Below are positions 1-11,600 of a stretch of DNA of 64,000 bases, one piece after another; the first letter of the stretch is position 1; each line of letters starts with the position of its first letter. The position numbers and the translations under genes were made by a program. The stretch is from NCBI GenBank assembly GCA_005406025.1, contig BGZK01000183.1, positions 434,001 through 498,000 of the forward strand, given 5' to 3'. Source of the stretch: Eumeta japonica (Eukaryota > Arthropoda > Insecta > Lepidoptera > Psychidae). The notes beneath the pieces are model-generated. The model had not been told where the DNA came from, ran no database searches, and worked only from the letters and a program-made list of their open reading frames with translations.

Positions 1-560
1 TCCTTCTTCCTACTATACGAATGAATATTCACATTAAAATGATTTTACCACTCAAAGTCGTTGTCACGTAAAACTTTCGCCCGTATACCGACTTTACAGG
101 CAACCAATTTTTTAATATGATTTTCGAAAATCAAGTATGAATCAGATCTTGACATTTTAGAGTTCTAGTAATTTATTCCGACCATTTCTGAGTGATGTCT
201 GTTTGTCTCTCTCTCTGTCTCTGTGCGTGCGTGTGTGTGTGTGAGAGTTGAAATATTTTCAGAGTATTTTTAAGAATATTTCTTAAATTACTCTCCCGTT
301 AAATTTCAAAATCGAAGTAGTTCTTCTGTTTATAAAGTAATGTTGATCGTTGAAAACTAAATCGAAATTGACTGATTCGTTTCGAAAGATATATTCGTCA
401 TCCGTCAATGATAAATTCTTAAAAAATATATATTTTTTTAAATAAATCCTAAAGTTCTTGTTGGATTGTTTAAAAAAACTAAGTCGAATGCCGCAAAGCA
501 GATCAAAATCAAACAATGCGATCGATAGATATTGTAGTTTAAAAATAAAAAATAAAATAA
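1..560 (+). repeat. Degenerate transposon-derived sequence at the left edge
   Basis: Positions 51-113 resemble, in inverted orientation, the left end of the insertion at 17070 (shared core 'tcacgtaaaa' followed by '..accgactt'). Positions 124-245 resemble the inner part of the element at 12533-13077: the same order of an AATCRAG-like start, 'cagatct.gac', a 'gag..tctag' block and 'atgatgtc.gt', then a GT-rich tract (about 226-242). Both matches are partial, so this is relic DNA. The open frame inside is not a gene. Confidence 0.4.
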
Positions 561-1315
561 AATTTTATTTAAAAAAGCCTAGATGTTTGAACTCGAAGAG
601 TTGAAAACGTTTCCATAATAATTTACTGCTAGGTATATTTTTGAAAACTTTGAGTTCGAAAGTAGCAAAGAGTTTCAGAAATGATCTATGAGATCAACCA
701 TTTTCTCAAAATGCTTAAAGATAAGTCTTTGAACTTTGAGACGACTATATCTTTGAACTCGAGGAGCTCAAAAACACACCGATAAATTAAATATCATAGC
801 GGAATTTTTTTTAAAAAACATGTTTTTACGATTTACGGAATCTTGGCTTTATTTTAACTTAGCTTTCCCAATTTCTTCGAATAACTTGTGTTTGCATTTC
901 AATTTCAAATATATATATATATCGGTTTTTAAATTTCAATTAAAAAAAAAACCTATATACAGTATGTAGACAATACCTACATCGATTAATATAATTTTCC
1001 CAACAATGGCACTATTACACTGAATTCGCACTTGACCGTTTCGCCAATGCCGAAGGACGTAACCGTTTTGTTTCTTTAAAAAGTTATTTCTGCCACGTAA
1101 ACATTTACCTTGTATATCTAGTCACGCCTGTTATCTACAGAAAATACATTTAAAGACGGTTTCGAACGTAGGGTGTGATTGTTTGTCCTCGTAAATATAC
1201 ACGTGTTGGTCTCTGAACATTTTCACTTAGGCACAGTTCGCAACCTCATAAGATCGACGAGTCTGTCTGTATGTCGTCTACATTATTGATGCTTTGAATA
1301 TATTTATATAACTAA
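561..1315. other. AT-rich non-coding stretch
   Basis: No supported gene. There are weak internal repeats of 'tttgaactcgaagag' and 'gagttcgaaag' type (586-770), and a short (AT)n at 909-920. Confidence 0.5.
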
Positions 1316-1510
1316 CTAGCTTTTGCCCGCGGTTTCGCCAGCGTAGACATTTTTTTTTTTGGATAGGATTTGCTTGGACTTAAAATCCCTCCTTTGTGAA
1401 CGTCTAAACCTCGAAAAGAGTTACTATGCCGGATTCCAAGTCAATCGAACCTATAGTTTCTGAGATCTCGTGATGAGTCTGTCAGTGGTATTTCGCTTAT
1501 ACATGTATAG
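1316..1510 (-). repeat. Lepidopteran non-LTR/SINE-like repeat end
   Basis: It begins 'agcttttgcccgcggtttcg' and continues through text typical of a moth/butterfly family (a stretch near 1430 on matching target sequence, then 'gtgatgagtctgtcagtg'). In the other repeats of this window the same 'ttttgYccgcg' end marks the 3' end of the element, so this copy reads as minus strand. Family assignment is from memory of lepidopteran genomes. Confidence 0.55.
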
Positions 1511-1733
1511 ATATATAGAACGTGTGTTATACTGTAGGCGCGTTATACAATTCTTTGGTGTATTTTTGAATTGAATACTTACACTTCATTGAAAAATGAG
1601 GACAAAATTAACAATCAATCATATATATATTGGTACATGATTACATACGTTAAATGAGAGAGTAGGTATAACTTTTTTATTATAGGTGCTGTGCGCATAT
1701 GAACCTGGGTCTACCCGACTCACTAACAACCTC

Positions 1734-1905
1734 TTCCGCTATCTCCTTTTATTCTCGCTTTCGACAGAAAGTCAGAATTAATTTTGCGTTCTGCGTCTTT
1801 TAAAGTTTTATAGCCATAATAAGCGTTAAAAGGTGGACGTGGAGCGCAAAATTAATTTTAAAACTGACTTTCTGTCGAAAGTGAATTTAAAAGGAGATGG
1901 TGGAA
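1734..1905. mobile_element. Foldback MITE, copy 1
   Basis: Two long inverted arms (about 1734-1803 and 1824-1905) share 'ctttcgacagaaagtcag' and its complement, 'aattaattttgcg', and 'aaggagat' near the outer end, around a short loop. The right arm carries an extra 'ttaaaa' near 1857. A related hairpin lies at 40005-40198, so this is a dispersed family rather than a chance palindrome. No target-site duplication was resolved. Confidence 0.6.
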
Positions 1906-3076
1906 AAGGCCCCAAATCTGCAGCGGTCAAAGAGAATAATAAATATTTAATTGTGTTATGAAACGTATTCTCGTTGAAAATAAAATCAAGTTTTAGATTT
2001 ATTTGGTTAAGCCGATTCAAAAACAGGAGCACCTGAAAGGAACTACTCAAGCCTTTTTTTTTTAATAATAATTGAGTCTACTACACCGATACCCAAGCGC
2101 TATATCAAATATTAATTTACAAAACGATAATATTTTTACATGAGTTATGGTTTAATACATTTTTTGAATTGGTCATTGTTTTATTATATCGCCCCTTAAA
2201 GGTTTTACTGTAAGAACTAGTACAGTTGTCCATAATACAATTATTATTCTTTGACAGTCTCGACGTGAAAATACCGACTGTTTGTTTTGTAGCTGTATTT
2301 ATACAGTCATCCACTATAAGAAAGCATCAATGTTTTTGCCTAGGTACATATATAATATTTTCCTAAATACATAATACTTAAAATTATATACCTAAATGTT
2401 ACTTTTCCCTGAAGTGAACTCTTAGACTATCATTGGATTTCAACTTATCTCATATCGCTATCTTTTGTAAAACAAATAATGTTTATACATCAGTCGACTT
2501 CCACAAAGCAAAATGCTGTGACATTACGCTAAAATAAACGACGCTCGCCGTCGCCACGTCAGTTGGTAGTTTTATTACAGAATTATAGCCTAATTACAGA
2601 AACGCCAGCAGTTAGTTTACATGCCATTCACATTATATGTGGACCTCAGTATCCATACTAATGTGTAAAGACAATCGGTCTAAATTTTATGCTCGATTTT
2701 CTATCAAAACAGTGACAAGAAATCGACCCAAAATTTAGAGTAATCATAGACAATAACGCCGGAATGAAATTTTAATTATGCGTAATTAAAACTATAAACC
2801 CCAAAATAGTGAAAAGGCATTCAAAAACTTCATATGTTTGAAAAAAAAAATGCAACTAATTCATCATACGTCCGAAACCATTTAATTCAAGCTACATTAA
2901 ATTTCAACAGTAGGTTTTGTTTTTTAGTGAGCACTAAAAATGATTTGAAAGTTCCCTAAAACTTTTTAAGTAGTAGCAGTAAAATCGAGAATGAAAATTT
3001 GCATGGGGAACGACATTATTTAAAACTGTATTTGAGATAATTCAATCACTAATGGATAATAAATCTGTCTACATAT
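1906..3076. other. AT-rich non-coding stretch
   Basis: No gene, repeat family or splice-bounded exon that I can support. Confidence 0.45.
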
Positions 3077-3137
3077 TGTTACGAACTGCACTTGCAAGTT
3101 AAATATAAAACGACACAAAAAATTATGATATATATAT

Positions 3138-3936
3138 TAGTGATGTAACGAATATTCGCATTCCCATTCGCATTCGCGAATATTCGCATATTTCTTGACA
3201 TTCGTATTCGTATTCGCATTCGCAAAATTTATGCGAATATTTTGCGAATATGTAAGTAAAAAAAAATGTAAATAACAAAAAGGTAAATTAAACAAATAAA
3301 TACTAATTTCTTATAATATTTATTACAAATATTAGAGACAGGCGTGATTCTATGTATGTTGTATATGTATGTAAATCTTATACCTTCTAATTTACATAGA
3401 CTTGCAATTATAATTATTAATTTTTATTATATTAATTGTAATCAGACTTCACTTTAATACTTGGTATTGGTTTGGTAATATATATAATCAACTTTTCATT
3501 AGAATTTACGTAACAAAAAATATATAATGTTTAACATTATATCAAACTAAAACATATTCTTTTCTTATACTTTAATCAGTCTTTACATAAATTGTCTACT
3601 ATTTTGAACTTCAAGTAATCTTCTATTTTTGAACAAGAATATTAAAAACAAAACAAAAATGTATGTTAACATACATATTTGGAATAATAATTATCAAACA
3701 TATCCTTCTCTTAACGTAGTTGTATTTCTTACAAAAATCTATTTCCATTTTGACTAAAAAAATGATCCATCTTTCACTGAACTGAAAATAATAACAAATG
3801 TGTGTGCGTGGGACTCGCGCGCCGAGTAAGCTGTCAAAATCAAGCCATAGACAAATGGCGCCAAATTCAAAAGTGAATATTCGCATTCGCATTCGCATTA
3901 GCGAATACCTAAAAATTGATATTCGTTACATCACTA
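3138..3936. mobile_element. Non-autonomous hAT-type element nested in the LTR
   Basis: Perfect 18-bp terminal inverted repeats TAGTGATGTAACGAATAT lie at both ends. The element is flanked by an 8-bp direct repeat ATATATAT (3130-3137 and 3937-3944), the duplication length typical of hAT transposition, though the AT-rich duplication could be partly chance. Next to both ends are arrays of ATTCGC / GCGAAT hexamers (3155-3245 and 3875-3906), such as could act as subterminal transposase sites. The interior is AT-rich, and its only frame (minus strand, 3623-3898) is mostly made of the terminal repeats. I see no transposase. Confidence 0.75.
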
Positions 3937-3982
3937 ATATATATAAAATATATCCGAGAATAGAATTACGTAAATAAACAAG

Positions 3983-3992
3983 CCCCCCCCCC
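3983..3992. repeat. C10 homopolymer
   Basis: Ten cytosines followed by 'gcgcgccgcgc' inside the LTR. It is conspicuous in this AT-rich setting and prone to assembly or length error. Confidence 0.8.
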
Positions 3993-4454
3993 GCGCGCCG
4001 CGCACTGGTCTTTGTCTCCGTTGGCGCCTTCGATAATTATTTAAGTTTTATTTTCAAATTGATTTATTTTGTGGGGTGGAATATTCGACAGAGAATAAAT
4101 CTTCTTTAATTTTGTCGGAAGTGACGTGTTTACATCTCTCATTTTTCTGTGTAATTCAACGCCTTTCTAAAGACCAGTCAGCAAGTATAAAAAGAGAAGT
4201 GCGGCATGCAAGACGATGAGTTTTAGTTTTGATATCGGAGCGACAACAAGTCAAGTGTGATCGCGGCCAGCGACTATCTGTTTCCGTAGCGATCTATTGC
4301 GATTCTATATTTCTGAATTTACGCCTTCTGTTATATTCAGAAATATAGAATAGAATATAGTATATAAAAAAAAACTGTTTACTTCTGCTGTCTATGTGGT
4401 TCATTTCATTTAATCTCAACCCCCGATAGAATCATTTTGTAACAATATAATAAA

Positions 4455-4700
4455 TACGTAGAAGCGTCATATGAGTATTTTGAAAATATTTGCCAGAAAG
4501 TGATCGCGGCTGATCTAGGGAGTTTAACAGAATACAATAAGGCAGTGTTTAAAAGTTTTGCCTGTCTGTTAAAACACGGTAATTTCCAAAACTGCTAGAC
4601 GAATGTTCATGGCGTTTTCACAGGTAACTTGAGTGTGGCTTGGTGCAACATACAATCAGTGTTGTTTTAAAATGAAACTTAAATAGCGGGACCAACTATT
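4455..4700 (+). repeat. Dispersed repeat family A, copy 1
   Basis: It matches 50800-51010 in order: 'gtgatc..g.tgatct', 'acaaaatacaataag.cag' (here 'acagaatacaataaggcag'), 'tagacgaatgttcat', 'ggtaacttga', 'cttgg.gcaac'. A shorter match to the first part lies near 62300-62335. It is probably the tail of a non-LTR element common in moths. No coding frame. Confidence 0.5.
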
Positions 4701-6329
4701 TTAAAAACAATATATTTGACAAACGGAACTATTTATTGACCTATAAATAATAAAATGTTTTTCACATCCTCATCCCATTAACATCTACGAACGGGTGACA
4801 GACACCGTGAATGATGGTATCTAGAAGTCTCTAGTTGTAATCAAATTCATAAATATGTAAATTTCAGCTGTAAACAAGGCCTTAAACATGTCATCCTAAT
4901 CGTAAACAAAGTAATAAACAACAATATCGAAAATAGTCTGTTTCTACGCAATGGACTAGTGGCGACAGGCTTAAGTGCCAAGACTTTCAATGTGATATAA
5001 AGAAGTACTAACCTAGATCCGATACAAAAAATATAGATCCTCATCTGTTATTTAACGATGATAACGATAATTAGACAATATATATATTGATCAATCGCAA
5101 AGGTTTGCCTAGCTAAATCGCGTGCCAATGTTGTTAAATAATATAAATTCTAACTAATTATTTCCGATTGATTCCCCGATTTGTTATTCATAAAAACTGA
5201 GCATTAACTGAAATACATGAAGCAAAAAATTGTAAAAATATAGTTTGCCTTTTTACCTCTCACCATAACTATGAAGTTTCTAGATGTAAACAGGTGAACA
5301 AGCATATTTAATATACCCTCATTATTTGTTTAATTGTTTTTTTTTCTATAAAATGATGGGTTATTTTATTCCCTACTCGACGATTTAAAGTTGCCTTTGG
5401 CAAAAGTTTGTCATGTCTATGGTTGCCTACATTTTATAAGTTAACTTTTATACACGAGCGTACAGTGATGAAAAAGCTTTTCGCGCACTACACGATACCG
5501 ACAGACAAAGATACCATACAGTTCTCTTATGTATTAACAATGACATCAAATTCGTGTCATTCACACGTTTTGTTAATCAGCGACAATACATAATTATGAA
5601 CTGATAGATAAGACAAGCTAGCACTTGGTGCACTCGATGTGGACTGTGATCTCTTCCCAACCCTCGGGCATATAATAGGCGTGAGTTTGTTATTATCATT
5701 TTTATATTCGTTCAAAAACATGTATCTGACTCTTTTCTTCGTAAGACAATAAATTTATGGTTTAATGGTATTATATATTCTTAAATGAATAAAACTTATC
5801 TAATTCGGTTCAGTGGTTTTTGTATGATGCACGCATAAATATTCAAACAAACAAAAATACAGACAAAATTACTAAAATTATTATTATCATTGTTAATTAT
5901 ATTATTATTTATATTATATTTGTTTAAATATCTAATGTAGATCTCTATCTTTGTTGTGGTTTTATATTTGTGTTGCAAATTACACAAATACAATTGATAG
6001 CAGATATCAGAATGTCTCTTCCAATAAATAACATAATCAGATCTCACTTTTTGCAACTCAAAATTCATGTTTATGACTTTGCTTCTAACTTGATTTCTAC
6101 TAAACACGTCAATGGCAAATAAATTGACTGTTCTAGCGACCTCATTCGTTGGTGTATATTTACAGAAAGTTTAGAGTTTGGGGTCAATTCTTCTTACAGG
6201 AACAAAATTAATACGTGAAGAATGATAAACTGAAAAGTGCTCTAGTGATGCCGTAGTGCGTTGTCGGACAATGTGAAATTGAAAATTCATTTTATTTTAT
6301 ATTATAGTGTATATATATTTTTTATTATT
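4701..6329. other. AT-rich non-coding stretch
   Basis: No supported gene. A short piece at 5635-5690 ('ctcgggcatataataggcgtgag') recalls repeat family B below. Nothing else recognisable. Confidence 0.45.
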
Positions 6330-6600
6330 GTTATTTTATTACCACAAAAGACTCTGCCTACTCTTCTGGGTAATAGGCGTAAGTTTCTAATGTATTACAA
6401 TACTATATATTATAAATTTATATCCGTTTACTAGAAGGTTAGGTAGAGATCACAGATTCTAACATGGTACGATATTTGCATACCTCTCTTGCTTCGCTGA
6501 CATCCATCAATCTTTTCACGCAAGCTCGTCGGTTTCGGGTGCTTAAAATTTAACTCTTTTTTAATATGTCGCCGATTCGGTCTGCATATGACTTTCTAGG
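6330..6600 (+). repeat. Dispersed repeat family B, copy 1
   Basis: It shares an ordered set of blocks with 11390-11600 and 55435-55520: 'gtagagatcacagatt'-like text, 'gcatacctctctt', 'catccatcaat', 'cttcatgcaag' (here 'tttcacgcaag'), 'tcgtttgtttcgggtgctt'-like text. It belongs to a family frequent in lepidopteran genomes; the class is not certain. Confidence 0.55.
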
Positions 6601-7270
6601 GTGACCATTGTACCGACCTTTCCATCACACATTTCAGTCAACTTCCATTCATCCTTTTCAGATGACTAAACCGTGATACCAGATGACAAAAATCTATCGG
6701 TTTTAATTGCCTGCAAGCGATCTAGTGCGCAAGCTCAACGCTCCCCGACCCTTCCTTCTCCTCCCGCGAATTCCTATTTTACGCCATTGCGACGCTTTCG
6801 TGACTAACTTCACAGAGGTAGAGTTACGTGAGTTGCGCTGCACTACTCTAGCCGCTACATATTCTTTCAAATCACACCCCACTATGACATGTACCTTTTT
6901 TTTTTTTAATTCAAATTCTTTAACACCAACCGCGGTAGAACGTAACAGACGCTCTGTGGTTTCAGTAGCAATAACAACGGTTCCTAATAAAATTTCGCAT
7001 CACTTTGACACGTTCAAGTTGTCACACTGAGGCGTGTTTGCGACGTCGCCTAAACGGACCCCGCCACAAACAACACTCCCTTCGGGATGACTCAGGGAGG
7101 CGTCGCGGCGTCGGTGTATGGGTGTTGCTAAACGCTCTAGTGTATATTGTACATAGACAATAATTCATGCGAATAGTTTGACAGCCGCCTATCGGCCGTT
7201 ATCGGCGAGTGTTTACGCCGCGCTTATCGATTGTTTAACGTAACGAGCTGTATTTTAACATCGGCTGCGG
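6601..7270. other. Moderately GC-rich patch without a supported exon
   Basis: Between about 6700 and 7260 the base composition rises above the surroundings, notably 7030-7110 ('cgacgtcgcc', 'ggcgtcgcggcgtcgg') and 7185-7245 ('tatcggccgttatcggcg', 'gccgcgcttatcgatt'). It might be a small regulatory element. I found no exon with convincing splice sites, and the + frame at 6707-7030 has no recognisable motif. Confidence 0.3.
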
Positions 7271-8108
7271 GCACTTCGCGTTATTGTGGTTACTCAGTTC
7301 GATATCTGCTTTGATGAATTTCTCGGGATCCATAAATAAAAAGGAATGCGGTTATGAGGAGTATAATATTTATGAGAGAATTTATAATAAATTATTTAAC
7401 ATTCCTTTGTTCATACTTGTTTTTTAAATAGATGTCAAAACTATATTACTGTTAGTAATTTAAATAATTATTTATCAATTAATGTATATAGGAATATTGT
7501 ATTTCTATTGCAATTTTGATGAATATGGTAATACGTATATTCTATTTAAAATTTTTGGAGTCTATGAATCATGGAATAGTGTGCTTATATTGTTAGTGTT
7601 TTCATATGTGTATGTGATTTTATTCCATTTGTAGTGATTTGTTATTAATGTGCGTATAGATAATGACAATACTTGGACTAATTAGGTTTTTATAATGTTT
7701 AAAAATCAAAACAGAGATAGTTTGCGGCATAAGCGTGTTTAATGTAAAACAATCATATACTGTTATTTCGCTAAATATATACAATTTTGTACACTATCTA
7801 GTCCATAATTAGTTATTTATCTTATACTAGCTGACCAATCTGTGATGTGTCTGGAACGTGTTTCATACAAAACACTATCACTAATGCCTATTTTCAAGGT
7901 GAAACCTATTTCTATAGAGAATCACATAAATCGTTTCAATCATTTAATCATGAAAATATGACAAACACGCGGATACAAGAGACACTTCTCATTTCCTTGA
8001 CATCTTTGCCGGCGACTTCGTTTTCCTCAACCAGGTTTAACCGGAGTTATGCCCTTGCTTTAAGGTTTGTTACAGTATCGTTTCGTTTTTAAGTAAGCTG
8101 AAGTATTT

Positions 8109-8167
8109 TTAGGATTCTGAAGGAATCACTAAAAACCATTTTCTTAGTGACTTCTTCAGAATCTTAA
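8109..8167. repeat. Imperfect 24-bp hairpin
   Basis: Arms 8109-8132 and 8144-8167 pair with three mismatches around an 11-nt loop; both arms contain 'gattctga' or its complement. The rest of 7271-8600 is AT-rich with no gene that I can see. Confidence 0.65.
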
Positions 8168-8629
8168 AATCATATTAAAATTAATACAAAGAAAACTACT
8201 TATTTCTGCGATATTGGTCGAGTTATAATGATTGTTACTAATTTTCATTGAACCCTTAACTATATAACTCTAAAAACAATGTAACCTACATCATTTTTCT
8301 TGGTTTCAGCTAAATCCATGTCAAGTTTCATTTAAATCGATCAAATTTTAAGAGTGCTTATTAATCTCACATGATATAACCACGGAATCCATAAACTATT
8401 TTAAACAATCTCACTTTGCTAAAGCGTTCAAATTTCAGCGGCAAAACTGAATTGGCAAAACTATAAGGGTTCTTAGTTATTCTCATGAAATCCTGAAAAA
8501 TGTATCGTATGTCCTTCCACTGACTTCAAACTATCTCTACATTAATTTTATCGATCTCGGATAATAAGGGATCTCACAGAGTCTATCAAAACCCTAGAAA
8601 ACCTTCAAGCCCTTCATAGTTTTTAGCAT

Positions 8630-9085
8630 AGATAACTGTCGGCCGCGACTCCGCCCTTGTGAACATAGAATGATTTCCTACATCTTTTGTATCGACTGAT
8701 GACGCTGTATCATAATCTCCCGATCTCGCTCCTCGTCCTTGATTTCGTTTCGATCTAATTTTGATTCCGGTTTTGCTCCTGATTCCGATTACGGTTCCAC
8801 CATTGATTTAATTTCGATGTATTATCCCATTTTCAAAACATTTTTTGCAAGCAGAAAGCCTAAACATAACACAAATAAAAATACCCTAAATGTAGCTCAA
8901 TAAACTCCTTTTCCATCCAATGAAAGTCCTATCGTGATCGGTTCAGCCATTCCGAAGATACAGACAGACAGATAGAAAACGGTTATATTCTTTCGTATAA
9001 ATCTTGCCCTGACAATAACGGACACAGCAAAAAAGCAATCATCCAAATCGGTAGAGACGTTCTCAAACGATGCTCTTACGTACAT
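8630..9085 (-). repeat. Retroposon tail with hexamer tract (family C), copy 1
   Basis: Minus-strand counterpart of 51360-52350. The end near 8640 reads 'tcggccgcgactccgcc'. Next come alternating GATTCC/GATCTCG hexamers (8715-8815), then a conserved inner block (8890-9085) whose complement has 'tctgtctgtctgtat', 'cggctgaaccgatca'-like text and 'gactttca', as at 51490-51560. The minus frame here (8897-9085) is part of the repeat, not a gene. Confidence 0.65.
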
Positions 9086-10306
9086 GCCGTAATTGATTTT
9101 TATTTATATTGATAAATATGATATTAATTGCAGATATTGATTTGTTATATCGTAGCATATAAGTTTTTTACGCACTATTCTCAAAAATATTAAAAAGTCG
9201 TGAGACTCATGGTTGGAACGACGTTCCTTTCGCTTTATTTATATTAAATAGCAGGAACAATGAAATAAATTAAAAATTTTGAGAATAATTAAACAAGTAA
9301 TTCAAAATAATATCTTAAAAAATATTATCATTTACTTACAATCCTATACAATGTATTATATACGGAATAGTGATTTATAATTTTATATAAAAACACTAAA
9401 TAAAGAACTAAACAGCGCCATATTTTTTTATTAAAAACTTTGTTATTATCTTTGAAATCGATAGTTAAATGTCAGTTGTATATATGTAAATTGATTTTAA
9501 TGTAGACTTAAAATGAAAATTCCATCTCCAGATTCAAATAAAAATCAAAAAATAATCATCAAGAAATAATTTGCAATAAATAATAATGTCATTTGTAATT
9601 GCATTATTATTAATTTCAGATGTGTTTAACGTGATAATAGATAAATATTTTTAGCAATATGTTGAAAAATCAAATTAGCGCCGTGTTAAGCTCAATTGAC
9701 ACCACACTTACTTAATTAACTAGTTCGAGAGAATTGAGGGAGCATAACGCTTTTTACTTACGTGACGATTTCTGCAAACTGATACATCCCGTAAGCTGAA
9801 TTAAAGATCATCATTCCAAAAAATAACGTAAGTGTCGTACAAAATAACGACTGTGAAATACTTATTATTATTGTATTTTCGTTTACAACATATAAAAAGA
9901 AATAATGTTTCTTACGCAAGTATCAAATTTTAGATAAGCTCATAACTATAAGAACGAAAATGGGCTGGCTCCACAAACGTAATACAACACTTGCACGAAT
10001 ACAGACGTGTCTTTCTTCCAGTGAGTGAGAATTCCGGTGGTACAATCCCTTCCATCGCTCCACTCCCGCAACAATCCGCCCATTTCCCGTGTTCCCACAC
10101 TTACATGGTGTACATGTGCGCAGAGAATAAGCGATATGGAATAAATGATTCTTTCTAGTTTTATGCTATTATTACCGCCGAGAAAGTATTTTATATATTC
10201 CTAATGCGTAGACTCAACAGGATCTCATTAAGCCACGATATTACCACACGCTGTCGTCATAAACAGTAGGGAACCACGATGTCATTCGTGTGTCGGACTT
10301 GACCAC
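9086..10306. other. AT-rich non-coding stretch
   Basis: No supported gene. A fragment at 10015-10110 ('agtgagtgagaattccgg', 'tccactcccgcaac') resembles text near 21065-21110 and is likely repeat debris. Confidence 0.4.
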
Positions 10307-10322
10307 CGCCTTATCAGCGGCG
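10307..10322 (+). promoter_or_regulatory. Isolated CGCCTTATCAGCGGCG element
   Basis: This near-palindromic 16-mer is the same kind of site found repeatedly in the GC islands at 26325, 32040 and 47030. It contains a GATA-type core on the minus strand (CTGATAAGG). A looser 'cagcggcacacgcttatct' follows at about 10347. Function is inferred only from recurrence. Confidence 0.35.
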
Positions 10323-10659
10323 TACTACCACGTCAACTTTTACGTCAGCGGCACACGCTTATCTCTAAAAACAAATTTCAAACACTCTCAATTGTTATAG
10401 TTTATGTTATATCGAGAAGGTCATACGCATGTCTTTTATCTACTTGTGTATGTAATAATACTAATTTTATCGGTGGCGAATCACAACTTTTTTGCCAGTG
10501 ATATATCTATCGCTTTAATAGTGACATTTTTTTTCTACAAATTATTATGCAACACGAAGCCCGAAAATAAAACAAGTTAAACCGATAAAGGTAACTACAC
10601 TGACATTAAGTATTATAAGGGCCAACAAATTATTGTAATCTACACATCGAGATATGTTA

Positions 10660-10850
10660 TTGACCAGGTTTCGCCCGCAGTTCCCCCCGTATGGACATAT
10701 AACGAATTCCCACATCTCTTATATTGACTGATGACGCCGTGGTCCGTCATGATCTCTATTTCGGTCCTGATCTCGGTGTGTTTGTATTTAAATGACATTT
10801 CCATGCGTATGGACTCGCGCGTGCGGCTGACTCAGTCTATGATGAGTTAT
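10660..10850 (-). repeat. Retroposon tail (family C), copy 2
   Basis: 'ccaggtttcgcccgcagttcc' is followed by 'tatggac', 'actgatgacgccgt' and 'gatctctatttcggtcctga', the same order as at 8635-8760. It is a truncated copy. Confidence 0.55.
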
Positions 10851-11389
10851 GAAAATTATAAATAATAATGACAAATATAATAAATAAATAGCAGCGAAAC
10901 GGGATAAAAAGTATCTTATGTATTACTTCTGTATATAAACTATTACCATATCAAATTTCATCAAGTTATGTTCAGTAATTTTTGCGAAGTTGGCGAAGTC
11001 TGTCAATTAGTGACAGACCGACATACGAAAAATCTGAAGACCATTGAAATGTATTCTGCCAACATTTCCAATACCCCCGAGCACTTTTTCTCGAATATCT
11101 TTAATTTAGAATATACAAATTCTGTTTCATAGAAGCGAAATCAAGTTTTTAATTCCGTCCATTTCTCAACGCTACGTTTGATATTCTTTGCCAAATTGTT
11201 TTGTATTGATAATATACCATACATAAAGTCAATATGTATAAAGTGACTAGTCTTTTTTCTTAAATGTAACATTATATAGCAAATATTTTGAAGCTAATAA
11301 ATACTTCGCATGGGATTTGTATAAATTTTATCACTAATTTATTCATGTAATTGTTACATTCCATAAATGTATGTAATGACAAATCGTTA

Positions 11390-11600
11390 TCATCATTATC
11401 ATTATAAATTCACGCCTGTTCCCTAGAGGGGTAGGCATAAACTACAAATTTCCGTACTATCTTCGCATATCTCTTTTACTCCACTCATATCCATCAATCA
11501 CTTCATGCAAGATCGTTTGTTTCGGGTGCTTTAACCTTTTTTTTTAACATACCACCAAGTTGGCATTGTAATCTAAGTAGATAAGTGATCACCGCTAGCG
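11390..11600 (+). repeat. Dispersed repeat family B, copy 2
   Basis: 'ttcacgcctgttccctagag' at about 11408, then 'catatctctttt', 'catatccatcaatca', 'cttcatgcaagatcg', 'tttcgggtgcttt' and 'ccaccaagttggc'. It is the best-preserved copy in the window and very typical of lepidopteran genomic DNA. Confidence 0.65.

Larger units (their letters stand above)
3077..4444 (+). mobile_element. Solo LTR (Ty3/gypsy-like), split by a hAT element
   Basis: It starts TGTTACGAACTG and ends TTTTGTAACA, giving the TGTTAC...GTAACA termini expected of an LTR. The flanking tetranucleotide ATAT occurs on both sides (3073-3076 and 4445-4448), consistent with a 4-bp target duplication. Removing the nested element at 3138-3936 and its duplication leaves about 560 bp, a normal LTR size. 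A TATA-like 'agtataaaaag' near 4186 supports + orientation. No gag, pol or second LTR flanks it, hence a solo LTR. The Ty3/gypsy assignment is inferred from duplication size and termini only. Confidence 0.6.
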
